A stretch of 64,000 nt of DNA from Clostridiales bacterium (GTDB lineage: Bacteria; Bacillota; Clostridia; Lachnospirales; Lachnospiraceae), in assembly GCA_018365455.1 (NCBI GenBank), contig JAGZJZ010000001.1:149939-213938 (forward strand). The letters are read 5' to 3'. Below the pieces are notes generated by a model. The model was not told the origin of the DNA and ran no database searches. It saw only the letters and a program-made list of their open reading frames with translations. Each line of letters opens with the position of its first letter. Position 1 is the stretch's first letter. Shown one piece after another: positions 35,904 to 47,300 of this stretch. The translations under genes were made by a program, and so were the position numbers.

Positions 35904-36824
35904 CCTTGACACAGATGCTAAAACCTTATCTATATCTTCCACTTTCTCAACATTCAACGCTGTCATATTCCGGTCTATTTTACGTAAAAATCCGCTGAGG
36001 GTTTTGCCTGGTCCGATTTCTATAAAAGTGTCCACACCCTGGGCAATCATATTTTCCACACTCTGCTGCCATCTTACGGAAGAATAAATCTGCTGTTGCA
36101 GTAATTCCTTAACCTGGCTTTTATCGGTTACGTATTCTGCTGTTACATTGGAAACGTAGGGGGTATTCACATCCTGAATTTCCACCTCATCTAATACTTT
36201 ACCAAGCTTATTGCCGGCTTCTGTTAACATAGCAGAATGGAAGGGACCGCTTACGTTTAATGGAACGATTCTTCTTGCACCGGCTTCTTTCAGAGCTTCA
36301 CAGGCTTTTTGTACCGCTGCTTCTTCTCCGGTAATGGCGATCTGTCCGGGACAATTATAATTCGCCACGCTGACGATGCCATCTGTATTTGCACAGATTT
36401 CTGCAATCTTTTCTCCATCCATGCCGATAACCGCTGCCATTGCACCTCCAAAAGGAACCGCTTCCTGCATATAAATGCCTCTTTGACGGACCACTTTAAA
36501 CGCGTCTTCAAGAGACAGGACTTTTGAAGCAGCCAGTGCTCCATATTCTCCAAGGCTCAATCCTGCATTTACACAGGAAGATACTCCTTTTTCTTCCAGA
36601 ACTTTTAAGATTGCTGCAGATACAGCCAGCATACAGACCTGGGTGTATTCCGTTATATTTAATTTGTCATTTTCTTCAAAACACAGTGCCGGGATATCCA
36701 GTCCGGTTACTTTCGATGCCAGATCAAAGATCTCTTTACTGGATTCATATTGTTCGTAAAAATCCTTACCCATGCCTATGTACTGCGCACCCTGTCCCGG
36801 GAACACAAATGCTATTTTATTCAT
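35901..36824 (-). CDS. fabD: Malonyl-CoA:ACP transacylase FabD
   Basis: A 307-residue transacylase that loads malonyl on ACP. The nucleophile Ser is in AGLSLGEYGAL (GxSxG), the catalytic His is in NVSGPFHSAML, and the N-terminal FPGQGAQYIGMGKDF is typical. AAAGGG precedes the ATG. The stop codon lies inside the terminal repeat of the adjoining palindromic element, so the last residues may have been altered by its insertion. Confidence 0.96.
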   Translation of the reverse strand: MNKIAFVFPGQGAQYIGMGKDFYEQYESSKEIFDLASKVTGLDIPALCFEENDKLNITEYTQVCMLAVSAAILKVLEEKGVSSCVNAGLSLGEYGALAASKVLSLEDAFKVVRQRGIYMQEAVPFGGAMAAVIGMDGEKIAEICANTDGIVSVANYNCPGQIAITGEEAAVQKACEALKEAGARRIVPLNVSGPFHSAMLTEAGNKLGKVLDEVEIQDVNTPYVSNVTAEYVTDKSQVKELLQQQIYSSVRWQQSVENMIAQGVDTFIEIGPGKTLSGFLRKIDRNMTALNVEKVEDIDKVLASVSR

Positions 36825-36879
36825 GCTGATACCCTTTCGTAATCATAATTCTCGTTCGGCTTTTATACTCCAAATAGTT

Positions 36880-37803
36880 TTATAGCTTTAGTAATTCTCC
36901 GGCTTCCGCCATTATTTCTTCTATCATTTCTAAGCAGCTTTGCTCCTTTTTAATCAAGCCTGCGATCTGGCCTGCCATCACAGTTCCTGTGATGATATCG
37001 CCTTCCATTACTGCACTGCGAAGAGATCCCAGTGTTAAATATTCCAGCTCTTCAAAGGAAGCTCCTGATTTTTCTAATTTAACGTATTCTCTTGTCATTT
37101 TATTTCTGAGGGAGCGGACCGGATGTCCTGTTGTAGTCCCTGTAACTTCTGAATCAATATCTTTTGCTTTAATGACTCTGTCTTTATAATTTTGATGAAC
37201 AATGGATTCATTCGCCACTACAAAACGGGTACCGATCTGTACTGCCTCAGCCCCCAGCATCATAGCTGCTGCAAATCCTCTTCCGTCACCGATTCCGCCG
37301 GCTGCTATGACCGGAATATTCACCGCGTCCACTACCTGCGGAACCAGTGTCATCGTTGTCTGTGATCCGATATGTCCGCCGGATTCCATACCTTCCGCAA
37401 TGACTGCATCCGCACCGTATTTCTCCATTCTTCTTGCCAGAGCTACCGAAGCAACTACAGGAATTACCTTTATGCCCGCTGCTTTCCACAGCTCCATGTA
37501 CTTTTCAGGATTGCCGGCTCCTGTGGTAACTGCCTTAACACCTTCTTCTGCAACTACCTTTGCCACCTCATCTGCATGAGGGCTTAGAAGCATTACATTT
37601 ACTCCAAATGGTTTATCTGTCAGTTCTTTTGCTTTACGAATCTCTTCCCGTACCACTTCAGCCGGAGCACTTGCAGCACCGATTAAGCCAAAGCCGCCCG
37701 CATCGGATACAGCTGCCGCAAGATGATGCTCAGCTACCCATGCCATGCCGCCCTGGATAACTGGATATTCAATTCCTAAAAGTTCGGTTACTCTTGTCGT
37801 CAT
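36880..37803 (-). CDS. fabK: Enoyl-ACP reductase II FabK
   Basis: A 307-residue FMN enzyme that reduces enoyl-ACP, completing each elongation cycle. Family signatures: IEYPVIQGGMAWVAEHHLAA at the N-terminus, AVTTGAGNPEKYM, the conserved EGMESGGHIG and IAAGGIGDGRGFAAAMMLGA. FabK is the usual triclosan-insensitive replacement for FabI in many Firmicutes. GGAGGTCCG precedes the ATG. It lies directly after acpP, as in other FabK operons. Confidence 0.95.
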   Translation of the reverse strand: MTTRVTELLGIEYPVIQGGMAWVAEHHLAAAVSDAGGFGLIGAASAPAEVVREEIRKAKELTDKPFGVNVMLLSPHADEVAKVVAEEGVKAVTTGAGNPEKYMELWKAAGIKVIPVVASVALARRMEKYGADAVIAEGMESGGHIGSQTTMTLVPQVVDAVNIPVIAAGGIGDGRGFAAAMMLGAEAVQIGTRFVVANESIVHQNYKDRVIKAKDIDSEVTGTTTGHPVRSLRNKMTREYVKLEKSGASFEELEYLTLGSLRSAVMEGDIITGTVMAGQIAGLIKKEQSCLEMIEEIMAEAGELLKL

Positions 37804-37833
37804 TTCGGACCTCCATTCAACGAAACATATAGT

Positions 37834-37858
37834 AAAGCCGACGGATTCCGCCGACTTT
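37834..37858 (-). terminator. Intercistronic hairpin between acpP and fabK
   Basis: AAAGTCGGCGG and CCGTCGGCTTT form an 11-bp stem with two G-U pairs and a 3-base loop on the minus strand. Only a short T-run follows, so it is more likely a partial terminator or RNA-stability element that raises acpP mRNA over the rest. Confidence 0.5.
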
Positions 37859-37866
37859 TATTCGAA

Positions 37867-38100
37867 TTATTCTTCTACACCTTTTGCTTTTAAGTAATCC
37901 AGAACTTTTCCAACTGTAGTAAGTTCTTCCAGGTCTTCTGCAGGGATTTCTACAGAATACTCATCTTCCAAAGCCATTACCAGCTCAAACAAATCTAAAG
38001 AATCAGCTCCCAGATCTTCTTTGAATGAAGTCTCTAATGTAATATTCTCAGTTTCACAATTTAATTGCTCAGCGATAATGTCTTTCATTTTTTCTAACAT
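37867..38100 (-). CDS. acpP: Acyl carrier protein
   Basis: A 77-residue acidic carrier. The phosphopantetheine attachment Ser34 lies in DLGADSLDLFELVMALE. AAAAGGAG lies 9 bases before the ATG. It heads the fatty-acid operon, downstream of a strong promoter that overlaps a FabT-like operator. Confidence 0.97.
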   Translation of the reverse strand: MLEKMKDIIAEQLNCETENITLETSFKEDLGADSLDLFELVMALEDEYSVEIPAEDLEELTTVGKVLDYLKAKGVEE

Positions 38101-38146
38101 GGTTTTTTCTCCTTTTAATTCAGAAATTAAGTTTTATTCATCAAAT

Positions 38147-38163
38147 ATTTTGATATTCAAAGT
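38147..38163. promoter_or_regulatory. FabT-like operator overlapping the acpP -10
   Basis: ATTTTGATATTCAAAGT, a near-palindrome with TTTGA/TCAAA half-sites spaced by three bases. It matches the known FabT box form (AnTTTGAnnnTCAAAnT) of Firmicute fatty-acid operons and overlaps the -10 hexamer by three bases. Confidence 0.7.
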
Positions 38164-38189
38164 ATATAAGAGGAGGTGTGTTTTGTCAA
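38161..38189 (-). promoter_or_regulatory. acpP (fatty-acid operon) promoter
   Basis: On the minus strand TTGACA (38184-38189) and TATACT (38161-38166) with a 17-base spacer, near-perfect sigma-A consensus, 61 bases before acpP. Confidence 0.85.
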
Positions 38190-38207
38190 GAAATATTTTG
38201 TGAATAT

Positions 38208-38224
38208 ATTTTGAACTTCAAAAT
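38208..38224. promoter_or_regulatory. Second FabT-like palindrome upstream of the acpP promoter
   Basis: ATTTTGAACTTCAAAAT, palindromic apart from its centre, with the same TTTGA/TCAAA half-sites. Centre-to-centre distance to the first box is 61 bases; it lies just upstream of the -35. Confidence 0.6.
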
Positions 38225-38244
38225 AATAATTGTTTATTACACGT

Positions 38245-38279
38245 AAAAATCCAGAGAAGCTTTCACTTCCCTGGATTTT
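38245..38279 (-). terminator. Terminator after the giant prepilin gene
   Basis: AAAATCCAG and CTGGATTTT with an inner GAAG/CTTC extension form a stem-loop, followed on the minus strand by TTTTTACG. It lies about 60 bases after the stop. Confidence 0.75.
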
Positions 38280-38338
38280 GAATTAAATTTTATATGCGAT
38301 AACCGCGGATATTATTTCTATTTTGTATTTACCGTTTC

Positions 38339-41300
38339 CTATTCGGCAGATACTGTATCCTTTTCTGTATTGGTTACTGCCTTCGTGTTTGTTTCTGATT
38401 TTGCATTTTCATCTGTTTTCTTATTCAGATCAGCATTTTTGTTTACTTCTGTTTCGGTACTCACTTCTTTTTCTCCAGCTGCCGTTTCCCTTTCATTGTT
38501 CCTAACACTATCGTTAAACGGTGTCAATGCTTCTGTCTGCAGATTCGATTTTACCTGCGCAAGAAGTGGAATGCTTATGGATACAGCGCCAGGGTCAGAG
38601 GAAAGTTCATTTACATCTGCCGGGATATTTATGATCTTCATTTCAAGAGTTTTTCCGGCGTATGGCGATAGATCCATTTTAATAGTATTGGATGTTGCTT
38701 CACCGTCTAATACATAATCACCATTGTTAAAATTGATCTCCACATCCCCATCTGTTAATACAAACCTATGTCCTTTGATTTTTCCTGAATCGCTTTGGTT
38801 ATTATCCCAATTAAATACATAAGTTAAATTCGCAAGCTCTGCCTGAGTACAACTGTCACCAGCGGGTGATCCATCACTCAGTTGAATTTCTGCCTGGATA
38901 TTTTCCGGACTTTTAAGCTTCGTTTTGGGAACTGTAAATTGCAGTACTCCCGCTTCTGATGCAAGTGCTGTGATGGAATTGGAAAGTTTTACAATACTGA
39001 TACTCAAAGTCTTTCCAGCGTATTGAGACAGATCTTTTGTAAGTGTATAGCTTGCTTCTTCTTTCATAGCTCCCGGGTCGGTAATGTCTAAATAATCCTG
39101 ACTATTCAGCGGTATGATAGTTCCTTCATCATCGAATAACCGGATTCGGCATCCTTTGATCTTGTTAAGTTCATTTTTATCATTTTTCCAACTGAATACG
39201 TATTTCAATGTCGGATATTCGTCTCTGCTGCAGCCGTCTTCCGGCGGGATTACAACACCGTCTGCATGTTGGATTTCGCCCTTAAGTACCGGCTTGGTTA
39301 ACCGGTCTTTCGGCAATACCATAGATATTGATCTCCCAATAGAGGTTGAAGAAACATCCTTCACGCCTAAGGCATACGCATAAATAAAATAATCATTTCC
39401 GATACTGGATGTATCGAATTTCAACTCTGTCTTAACGGTATCCCATCCATCTACAACTGTAGTAATGGCGTTATCCATCTGCAGTTCACCAACCGGTAAT
39501 ATGGCAAATAAATATCCCGAGCAGTTTGTTTCGTTTACGCCTTCCGGGATCTTCCAATCCAGGTTGACTTTTATCTTGGTAGAATCCTCCGAATCAATCT
39601 GTGGCTCTGAATGTGACAGATTAGATACTGCTGGCAGGGATTTTTTCACGGTCAATTTGCCGTTTGTTACTGCGGAATCCAGAGTCTGACCGATATTTCC
39701 AACTTTTTTCACCACCAATTCTATATTATAATCAGCGTCTAATGCTTTTGGTAAATCAACCTGACAAGTCGTTCCGCTGGAATAATGAAAGGATGCATCC
39801 TTCGTAACGTCTTTGCCTTCCGATGTTACCGTTAATTTAAATTCATATTTCGTATTTGCCGAATACGTTGGATCCTTCCAGATGAAATCTACCATATAGG
39901 GATAATAAACTTCACTGGGTACCTCACCGGTAATGGCATTTACCTGTTCTTCCATCAATGGGAGGGTAATCGTATCGGCGGCTGGTTCGGAATCTTTATA
40001 GAATACTTTGTCTCCGGTATTGCTACCGCTTAATGCTGTTACGGACCAGGTCAGTGTATGATTGAGCGTTTCTGGATTTGGATAATCATCTCCCATCAAT
40101 TTTTTTATGTCTTCTGAGGTTAAATCATAACGAAGAGCCTCTGTTTTCAGCAGTTCTTTTTCAATCGAAGCCCCGGTTACCGGATTCGTGATCACCACTT
40201 TATATCCTCTTACATTTTCTTTGCTTTCATTGGGATTCTGCCAGGTTAAACTATATCCAGGTTCTGCTGTGGTGCCGGTATAAGTCTTTTCAAGACCTTT
40301 TGGTGGTGTCAGATTAGCAGTTGTACTTAATAAAAACCTCTTTTCTTCCGTATCAGAAGATAAATAACGGTATTTGACCGTTTTGTCCGAATAGTTATCC
40401 GGGTTTAACGACATGGAGTTTTGCTGATCCGAAATGCATATCTGTACTAAATACGCATGCCAGAATTTATTTTCGTATTTTTCTCCCGGCTGGCTATAGT
40501 CAATGGTTAAGGCCGCTTCTCCGGTTCCCCAGTTAATATCCATCTCATGCTCATTGGAATGCCACTGGAAATATGCATCATTTTCATTATTTAAGAAATA
40601 ATCAATGACTTTAATCTTCGCCGTACCGTTTTTAAACATGTCATATAATTTATCTTCTAAGAGATGTCCCTGGCTTAATTCACGTAAACCAGAATATAAA
40701 TTATAGGGACTTTTTGTGAAAATTTCATTTATATTTTTAATGGACAAAGTTACCTTGCTGCTGTTGGCTTCCTGCTGTATCTCCATTTTTTCCGGAACTT
40801 CCAGCGTTGGTAATGGCGGCATCATCACAAAGGTCTGTACGATGGATGTTTTACTGTCGGTGGTTATATCAATTTTATTCTCACCTTCCCCTATACTGTA
40901 ACCTTTTGCCTGAATGGACAGATACAGTTTTTGTCCCATGTATTTCTCAGCAATACTCTTCAGATTTAATGTCAGTCCTTCCAGATTATTGCTGTCGTAA
41001 TGCTGATTCCATATTGGGGCTCCCTTGCCGGTTTTTATTCCGTCTACGTATTCATAACTGGTAAAAATGGAGACTTCATAACCGCTGGTTAACCCCACCA
41101 GACCTTTCCATTTCATTTCATAGGTCGTTCCCATTACGCCGGTGACTTCTTTTGTGTCCGGTATCGGCAGCTCATAAAAATAATTCTGTAAAATATGGTT
41201 TACATTTGTAAGTTCATCATTTTTATCCCAGTTAAAATCATCTGTTTTTCCTATGGTATCCAGAAGCGCATCAAAACTTGCTTCATTCCAATAGCCTTTT

Positions 41301-44300
41301 TCTCCGGCAGCATCCTTTTCCGTATAGCTTTGGCTGTCACCGTTGTCGGTGTTATATTTTGCAAACGGTTCATTGCCAACCATCCATTTATGAAGCTGTA
41401 AGGGGGTATTGCCAAGCTTTAAATAAGGAAGTGTAGATGCTACTCTGTCACTGATAAAATAGCAGTCACGCATACTGGCTCCGGTACATTCTTTATCCCT
41501 TAAGTCACTGCTGTTTCCTGTATATCTGCGGGCGCCGATAATTCCTCCGATGTAACCGCATACTTCATCTTTCGTTGCCGCCTTTCCGTCAATCCAACCG
41601 ATTTTACCAAGGCTGTAGCAATTGATTACGATCCCCTTATTCAAGGTTGAAGCATCGTTTGCATATCCGATAATACCGCCAGCAGAATTCGCATTTGACA
41701 ACTCACTTGCAGCTACCCGTTTCACGGATACATTTCCCGTATTATAAACAGATATTACAGCTGAACCTGCTAATTCCCCTGCAATTCCCCCTGCTTCTTT
41801 ATCTGCGGTTACATGAAATGTATTGTAAGTAGCACGGAACTGTTTGGATTCATTATCCGGATCAATTTTAATATCACTCATGACCTTCGTAGCAACACCG
41901 CTGACATAACCCGCGATTCCTCCCACACGCTGTCCGCCCTGAACTACCGGGACTTCTGCACCATTAGGGATTTGGGTTGAGCACGCAGTAATCGTTCCGC
42001 TGGTAAGATTGCCTACGATTCCTCCCACATTAACAGAAGAAGCGTTGGATATCACACTTGCATAATTAGTACATCCATTTAATGCAGTTCCAACCGGCGA
42101 AGCCATGGACCCTGCGATTCCGCCCAGAGAATTAATCTGAATATCGGATCTGTCTAACTTTAATTCCTTCTTATTAGAACAATTTTTAAACGTACTGTTA
42201 GAATTTCCTGTATTCCCCAAAACACCTACAATACCGCCTACACCGGTTACTGTTTTTGTACCTACTGACCTATCAACTGATAATTCGCCTTCGTTAATTA
42301 AATTTGTAAATAATTCTCCTGCATAAGGCATAGCTCCCACACATCCTCCGATTCCGGACGGTGTTGCATTTGCTTCCTTATTCCATATGGCGGAAACATT
42401 ACCTTTATTTGTGCAGTTACTATATTCGCCGGTATTGAAAGCACTGGAAGTGCCCTGGTATATGCGCCCTAGTATTCCTCCGACGTTCTGAATTCCAGAA
42501 ATGGAACCGCTATTATCACTATTCTGTACTTTTAAGTACGCTCCGTCTTCCTGTCTTCCAATGATACCGCCCACATCACCTCCGCCTTTTATGGTACCGG
42601 TCGTACTATTATTACAGTTTTCGATTAAACCAACGGAAACTGCATTGCTCTTGCTTTTTATAACACCTATAATGCCTCCGACCTGGGCAAAATTATTGAC
42701 ATCGACGACTCCATAATTATTACAGCTATTAATATAAACTTTTGTAGTCGCATAACCAACGATTCCACCCATTCCGCAATAAGTATAATTGTAAATATCC
42801 AGTTTCTTATTGGAATTCATTTTTATTTTTCCGTAGTTATTACAGGAATTAAGAATCAGATACAGGTCGTTACCGGAAGCATTTCCCACGATTCCCCCAA
42901 CAGAACCGCATGATTCTCCGTTCATAACAATATTCATGTAATTGTTGCAGGAGTCAAAGTTTTTGGTCAGTGTTTTGAGGGCATCGGAATTTTTTATATC
43001 CTTTCCCGGTTTGGGTCCGGCATAATTTCCTACGATACCACCTGCATTGCGGACGTCACAGGTAAGGAAATCTCTTGTCTCTCCAGCTTTACCATTATTA
43101 CAATTAATAAATGTAGTTGAGGATCCATTTCCGACTATACCTCCTACATTCGTAATGCCTGCAGGCTGGTTGCTTTCATCGGCATAGCAGATCCTTCCCT
43201 GGTTGCTACAATTGGTCAGCTTAACATTGGCGGCATATCCGGTGATCCCTCCAATATCACTGCTGTTCTCCTGTAAAGGATTAATCATTGCCTGGGAGGT
43301 GTTCTCACAATCCGTAATATCTGCTGAATTGCTCTGAAAACCGCTGATTCCTCCTATCCGTGTTTTTCCACCGATAATTCCCTTATTTTTACACGCTGTA
43401 ATTGCGACACTGCTGTTTCCGTAAATACCGCCGGCATTTAGTACACCTGTTACAGAGGCATAATTTACAATATAGCCATCTCTTGCGTTGCCATTGTTAG
43501 GAGCATCCCGTAAAATGCTGCTGTTTTTATCCCCAATTCCGACGATTCCGCCTACATTCGTGCATCCGTTAATGGAAGTACGTGTATCCGGTGTTGTGTT
43601 AATGGCATATTCATCGCTGTCTCCAATACGTTTTAAATAAATCGTTCCCGCATTGCGTCCGGCGATTCCACCAACGCCGCCGTCCGTCTTCAGATTGCCC
43701 TTATCATCAAAATTCCGATTGCCAAGTCCGCTAATCGTACCTCTGAATTCACAGTTTTTCACGATATGACTTTTGTTATTGTATCCGATGATACCGCCGG
43801 CATATAAGGTCTGTGCCATTTCACCAATATGAATGGTACCGCTGTAAATATAATTTTCTATACTTACGGGATTATTATCCGTTGCAGATCTCTCATCTTT
43901 TCCGATAATGCCGCCGATCAATGGGGTATTTCCTGCGGTACTATTAACAGCAGCCTGGTTAACATTGATATTGATGGTAACATTACTGTCTTCTTCGCTG
44001 TTCTTTTTCATGGTAACAGTTCCCTGGTTCCAGCCAATTATGCCGCCCAAGATATTACTGCCTGTGATAGAGTTTGAATTGGAACTATTTTGTTTTGAAG
44101 AACAATTATTAATTTCACCCGCGGCGATCCCCTGGGAAGCACCATTATTAATGCCGGCGATTCCACCGATTGCATTGCGTTCGGTGCCTGTGACAGCTCC
44201 TGCCACACTTCCAAGATTGATACTTGCTTGAATGATGCCGGAGTTGATTCCTGTGATACCACCAGCCTGGGCATAATCACTCCTTATGGTTCCGGAACTG

Positions 44301-47300
44301 TTGCTGCAACTTTCCAGTGTGCCAAAATTCATGCCTACGATTCCGCCGGACTGCCCATAATTACTGATAACATTTCCATAATTTTCACAATTTAAAATCT
44401 CTTTACCGGACTCATTTACACCGGTGATACCGCCTGCGTAACCGGAACCAATTACATTATCCGATGCATCTCTTTTTTCCGATGTAATATTGCCATAGTT
44501 ACTGCAGGATATAATGCTCTTGGAGTTATGGCTGCCTACGATTCCGCCCACATAATTCTCACCCGTTACATTTGCCCTGTTCACTAAATTCTCAAGAGTA
44601 GGCTGTACGCCCTGGATAGTGGAATCGTTGTCTGTGCCTTCCTGTAACAGGATTCCCTCATTAACCCCGATCAGACCGCCCACATAGTTTCTGCCCACGA
44701 CAGTAGGTATAATCCGCTCACTTCCGATTGCGGTTCCGGATATACTTCCTTTATTAAATCCGGTGATTCCGCCTACTTTGTCACCGCCGGGAGCCGATAC
44801 GTTGGCAAATGTCGTACAATTGACAATGGAAGCTTCATTGGTACCAACAAGACCGCCTGTATTGCTGCCGCCAACGATAGAAGCATATTGATTGGCGCTG
44901 CAACTGTCAACCCGCGCCGGTTTTGAAGGGTCTGTAGTATGATTTAATCCTACGATTCCTCCCACACTGCTCCTGCCTTCTATTTTGAAGCTTTTCGCAT
45001 CTCCTATGACACAATTTTTGATGATGCCTTCATTTACTTCGCATAGTCCACCCAGATATTTACTTGGAGATTTCACACTTCCTTCGTTATAACACTGCTG
45101 AATTAAACCAGTAGATGTATTTCTGCCCGTAATACCACCTATAAAATAGGAAGTTCCTGTTATTTGATCAGAAGTTGCAGCATCTTCTTCGATCTGAATG
45201 CCATCCGGTATGACGATAGAAATATCACCATAATTATTGCTCGATGTTACCGTTAGATTACTGCCTTTTTCGTTACACCCGATAATACCGCCCACATAGC
45301 GGGAGCCGGTAACCGAAGCTGTATTGCGGCACCTTACAAAATTCGTTATGGTCTTTTGCACTCCACCCTGTTCCTGTGAAGCATTCGCATCAAAGACGCC
45401 ATAAGGATAATATACTGACAGACTTGCACATTGAATAGGTACATCGATCAAATTCGCCACGCTGGAATGATAGCCGATAACGCCACCCACATAGGCTTCT
45501 CCTTTAATGGAAATACTGCCCGCTGTAGCGCCTGTGATCTGCACTTCCGTCTGATTATTATCTTGTACCGGCACAATATTGCAGCCTATGAGACCGCCCA
45601 CATAATTTTTACCGGAGATTTGTGAATCTGCACCGCCATTATAGGTTACCTCAACACCGTTAATACCGCTTATATCGGAATTCATTCCCAGATATCCGCC
45701 AACGTAATTGTTCCGTCCCCGTACACATCCGGAGATATTGCGGTATCCGCTGATAGAAGACACATTCCATCCTACAATTCCGCCTACAAAAGAATTGCCG
45801 TATACATAATTGGTGCTGTCTGCGTTGTTTGCGCCATCTCCAATTACAGAACCCAGATTTAAACCTGCGATTCCTCCGGCACAGTCGGCTGTTGTGAGAA
45901 AATCATATTTTGCATCAATAATGTTATCTTCGGTTTCTTCATAGCTGCTTAAACATTTATTTAATTCACCATAGTTTACACCGGTAATTCCTCCGCTGTA
46001 TCGTTTCACAGCGTATACGAATCCTGTATTGGTACAACTGCTTATCTTACTTGCAGAGTTTGTATTTTCAGCCGGTAATCCTCCCTGCATTAATTCTTTA
46101 TAATAATTATTCAGATTTCCTTTTATGGCATCTCTTTCTGCATCGCTTAGGTCTTTCTGCATGAGTTTTTTATAATATTCATCAGTGCCGGAAGCCAGTT
46201 CATCCAGTTGCCCATTCCAGTCAGCCTCCAATAATTTCTGAACGCTGTCAAAGTCCGCTCCGTTCATACCTACAATACCGCCTACCATAGAAGCGCCCAG
46301 TACATTTGATGAGTTTACATAATTGGATATCACTCCGTTTTCATCGTAGGTAAACCCAAAAATTCCCCCAACCATGTTACCGCTGCCGATTACAAGGCCG
46401 TTAACATCTTCTTTTCGTCCAGTGATATTTTCCAGTATTGTGGATATAAGTCCTCCGTTTGTAACAGTTCCCATATTGACGCCGATCAGTCCGCCTACGA
46501 AATCCTTGCCCAGAACAGCATTGTTTACAAAACAATCCGTAACTTTTGCCTGCTCTCCCAGATTACCTCCCGCAATACCTCCAACGCACGTTCCTAAATA
46601 AGAGGGCAATGTTCCATCCACCTGATTCAAATCATTTATACATGTTTCAAAAAGTTTATCGCTCTTCGTAAAGTATGTTTCATCCAGTACATTTTCACAT
46701 TTTTTTAAACGGCCTTCATTATATCCCACTATTCCACCAATATAAAGCGGCTCACGGGATAAGGCTCCGGTACCATCCGGTTGTTCATTTTTGTTAGACA
46801 GGCTAATAATTCCTTTATTAATGCAGCCTTGTAATTTTCCGGTATTTTTATTTTGCCCTGCGATTCCGCCAAAGTTCTGTATCGCTGTATCCCCATCTGT
46901 TACAATGGCTAAATTATTGTAATTTTTAAGAGAAGCTACCTGATCGGAATGATTTAAACCAATAATTCCGCCCACGTTTTGATTTCCCGACACTATATTT
47001 TGCGTTGCCTTTTGATCGTCGCCCACAACCGGCGATGTGGTTACATCAGAAACCTCACCCTTATTTTCACCAATCACGCCGCCTATGTTTTTACCGAAAT
47101 TGGCAACCGTGCTCCCGCTTTCTTCACCGCTGCTATTATAATTTTTTGCCTGTACTGCGGCCTGGACCTGAACATCCGTAATCTTACCTGTTTCATTATT
47201 TGTGCCTGTAACAGCACCTACATTTGTTATTCCGGAAACGGATGAATCCAGGAGACGAAGTCCCTTGATCTCTCCGCCATTTATTGCAAATAGTCCTACA

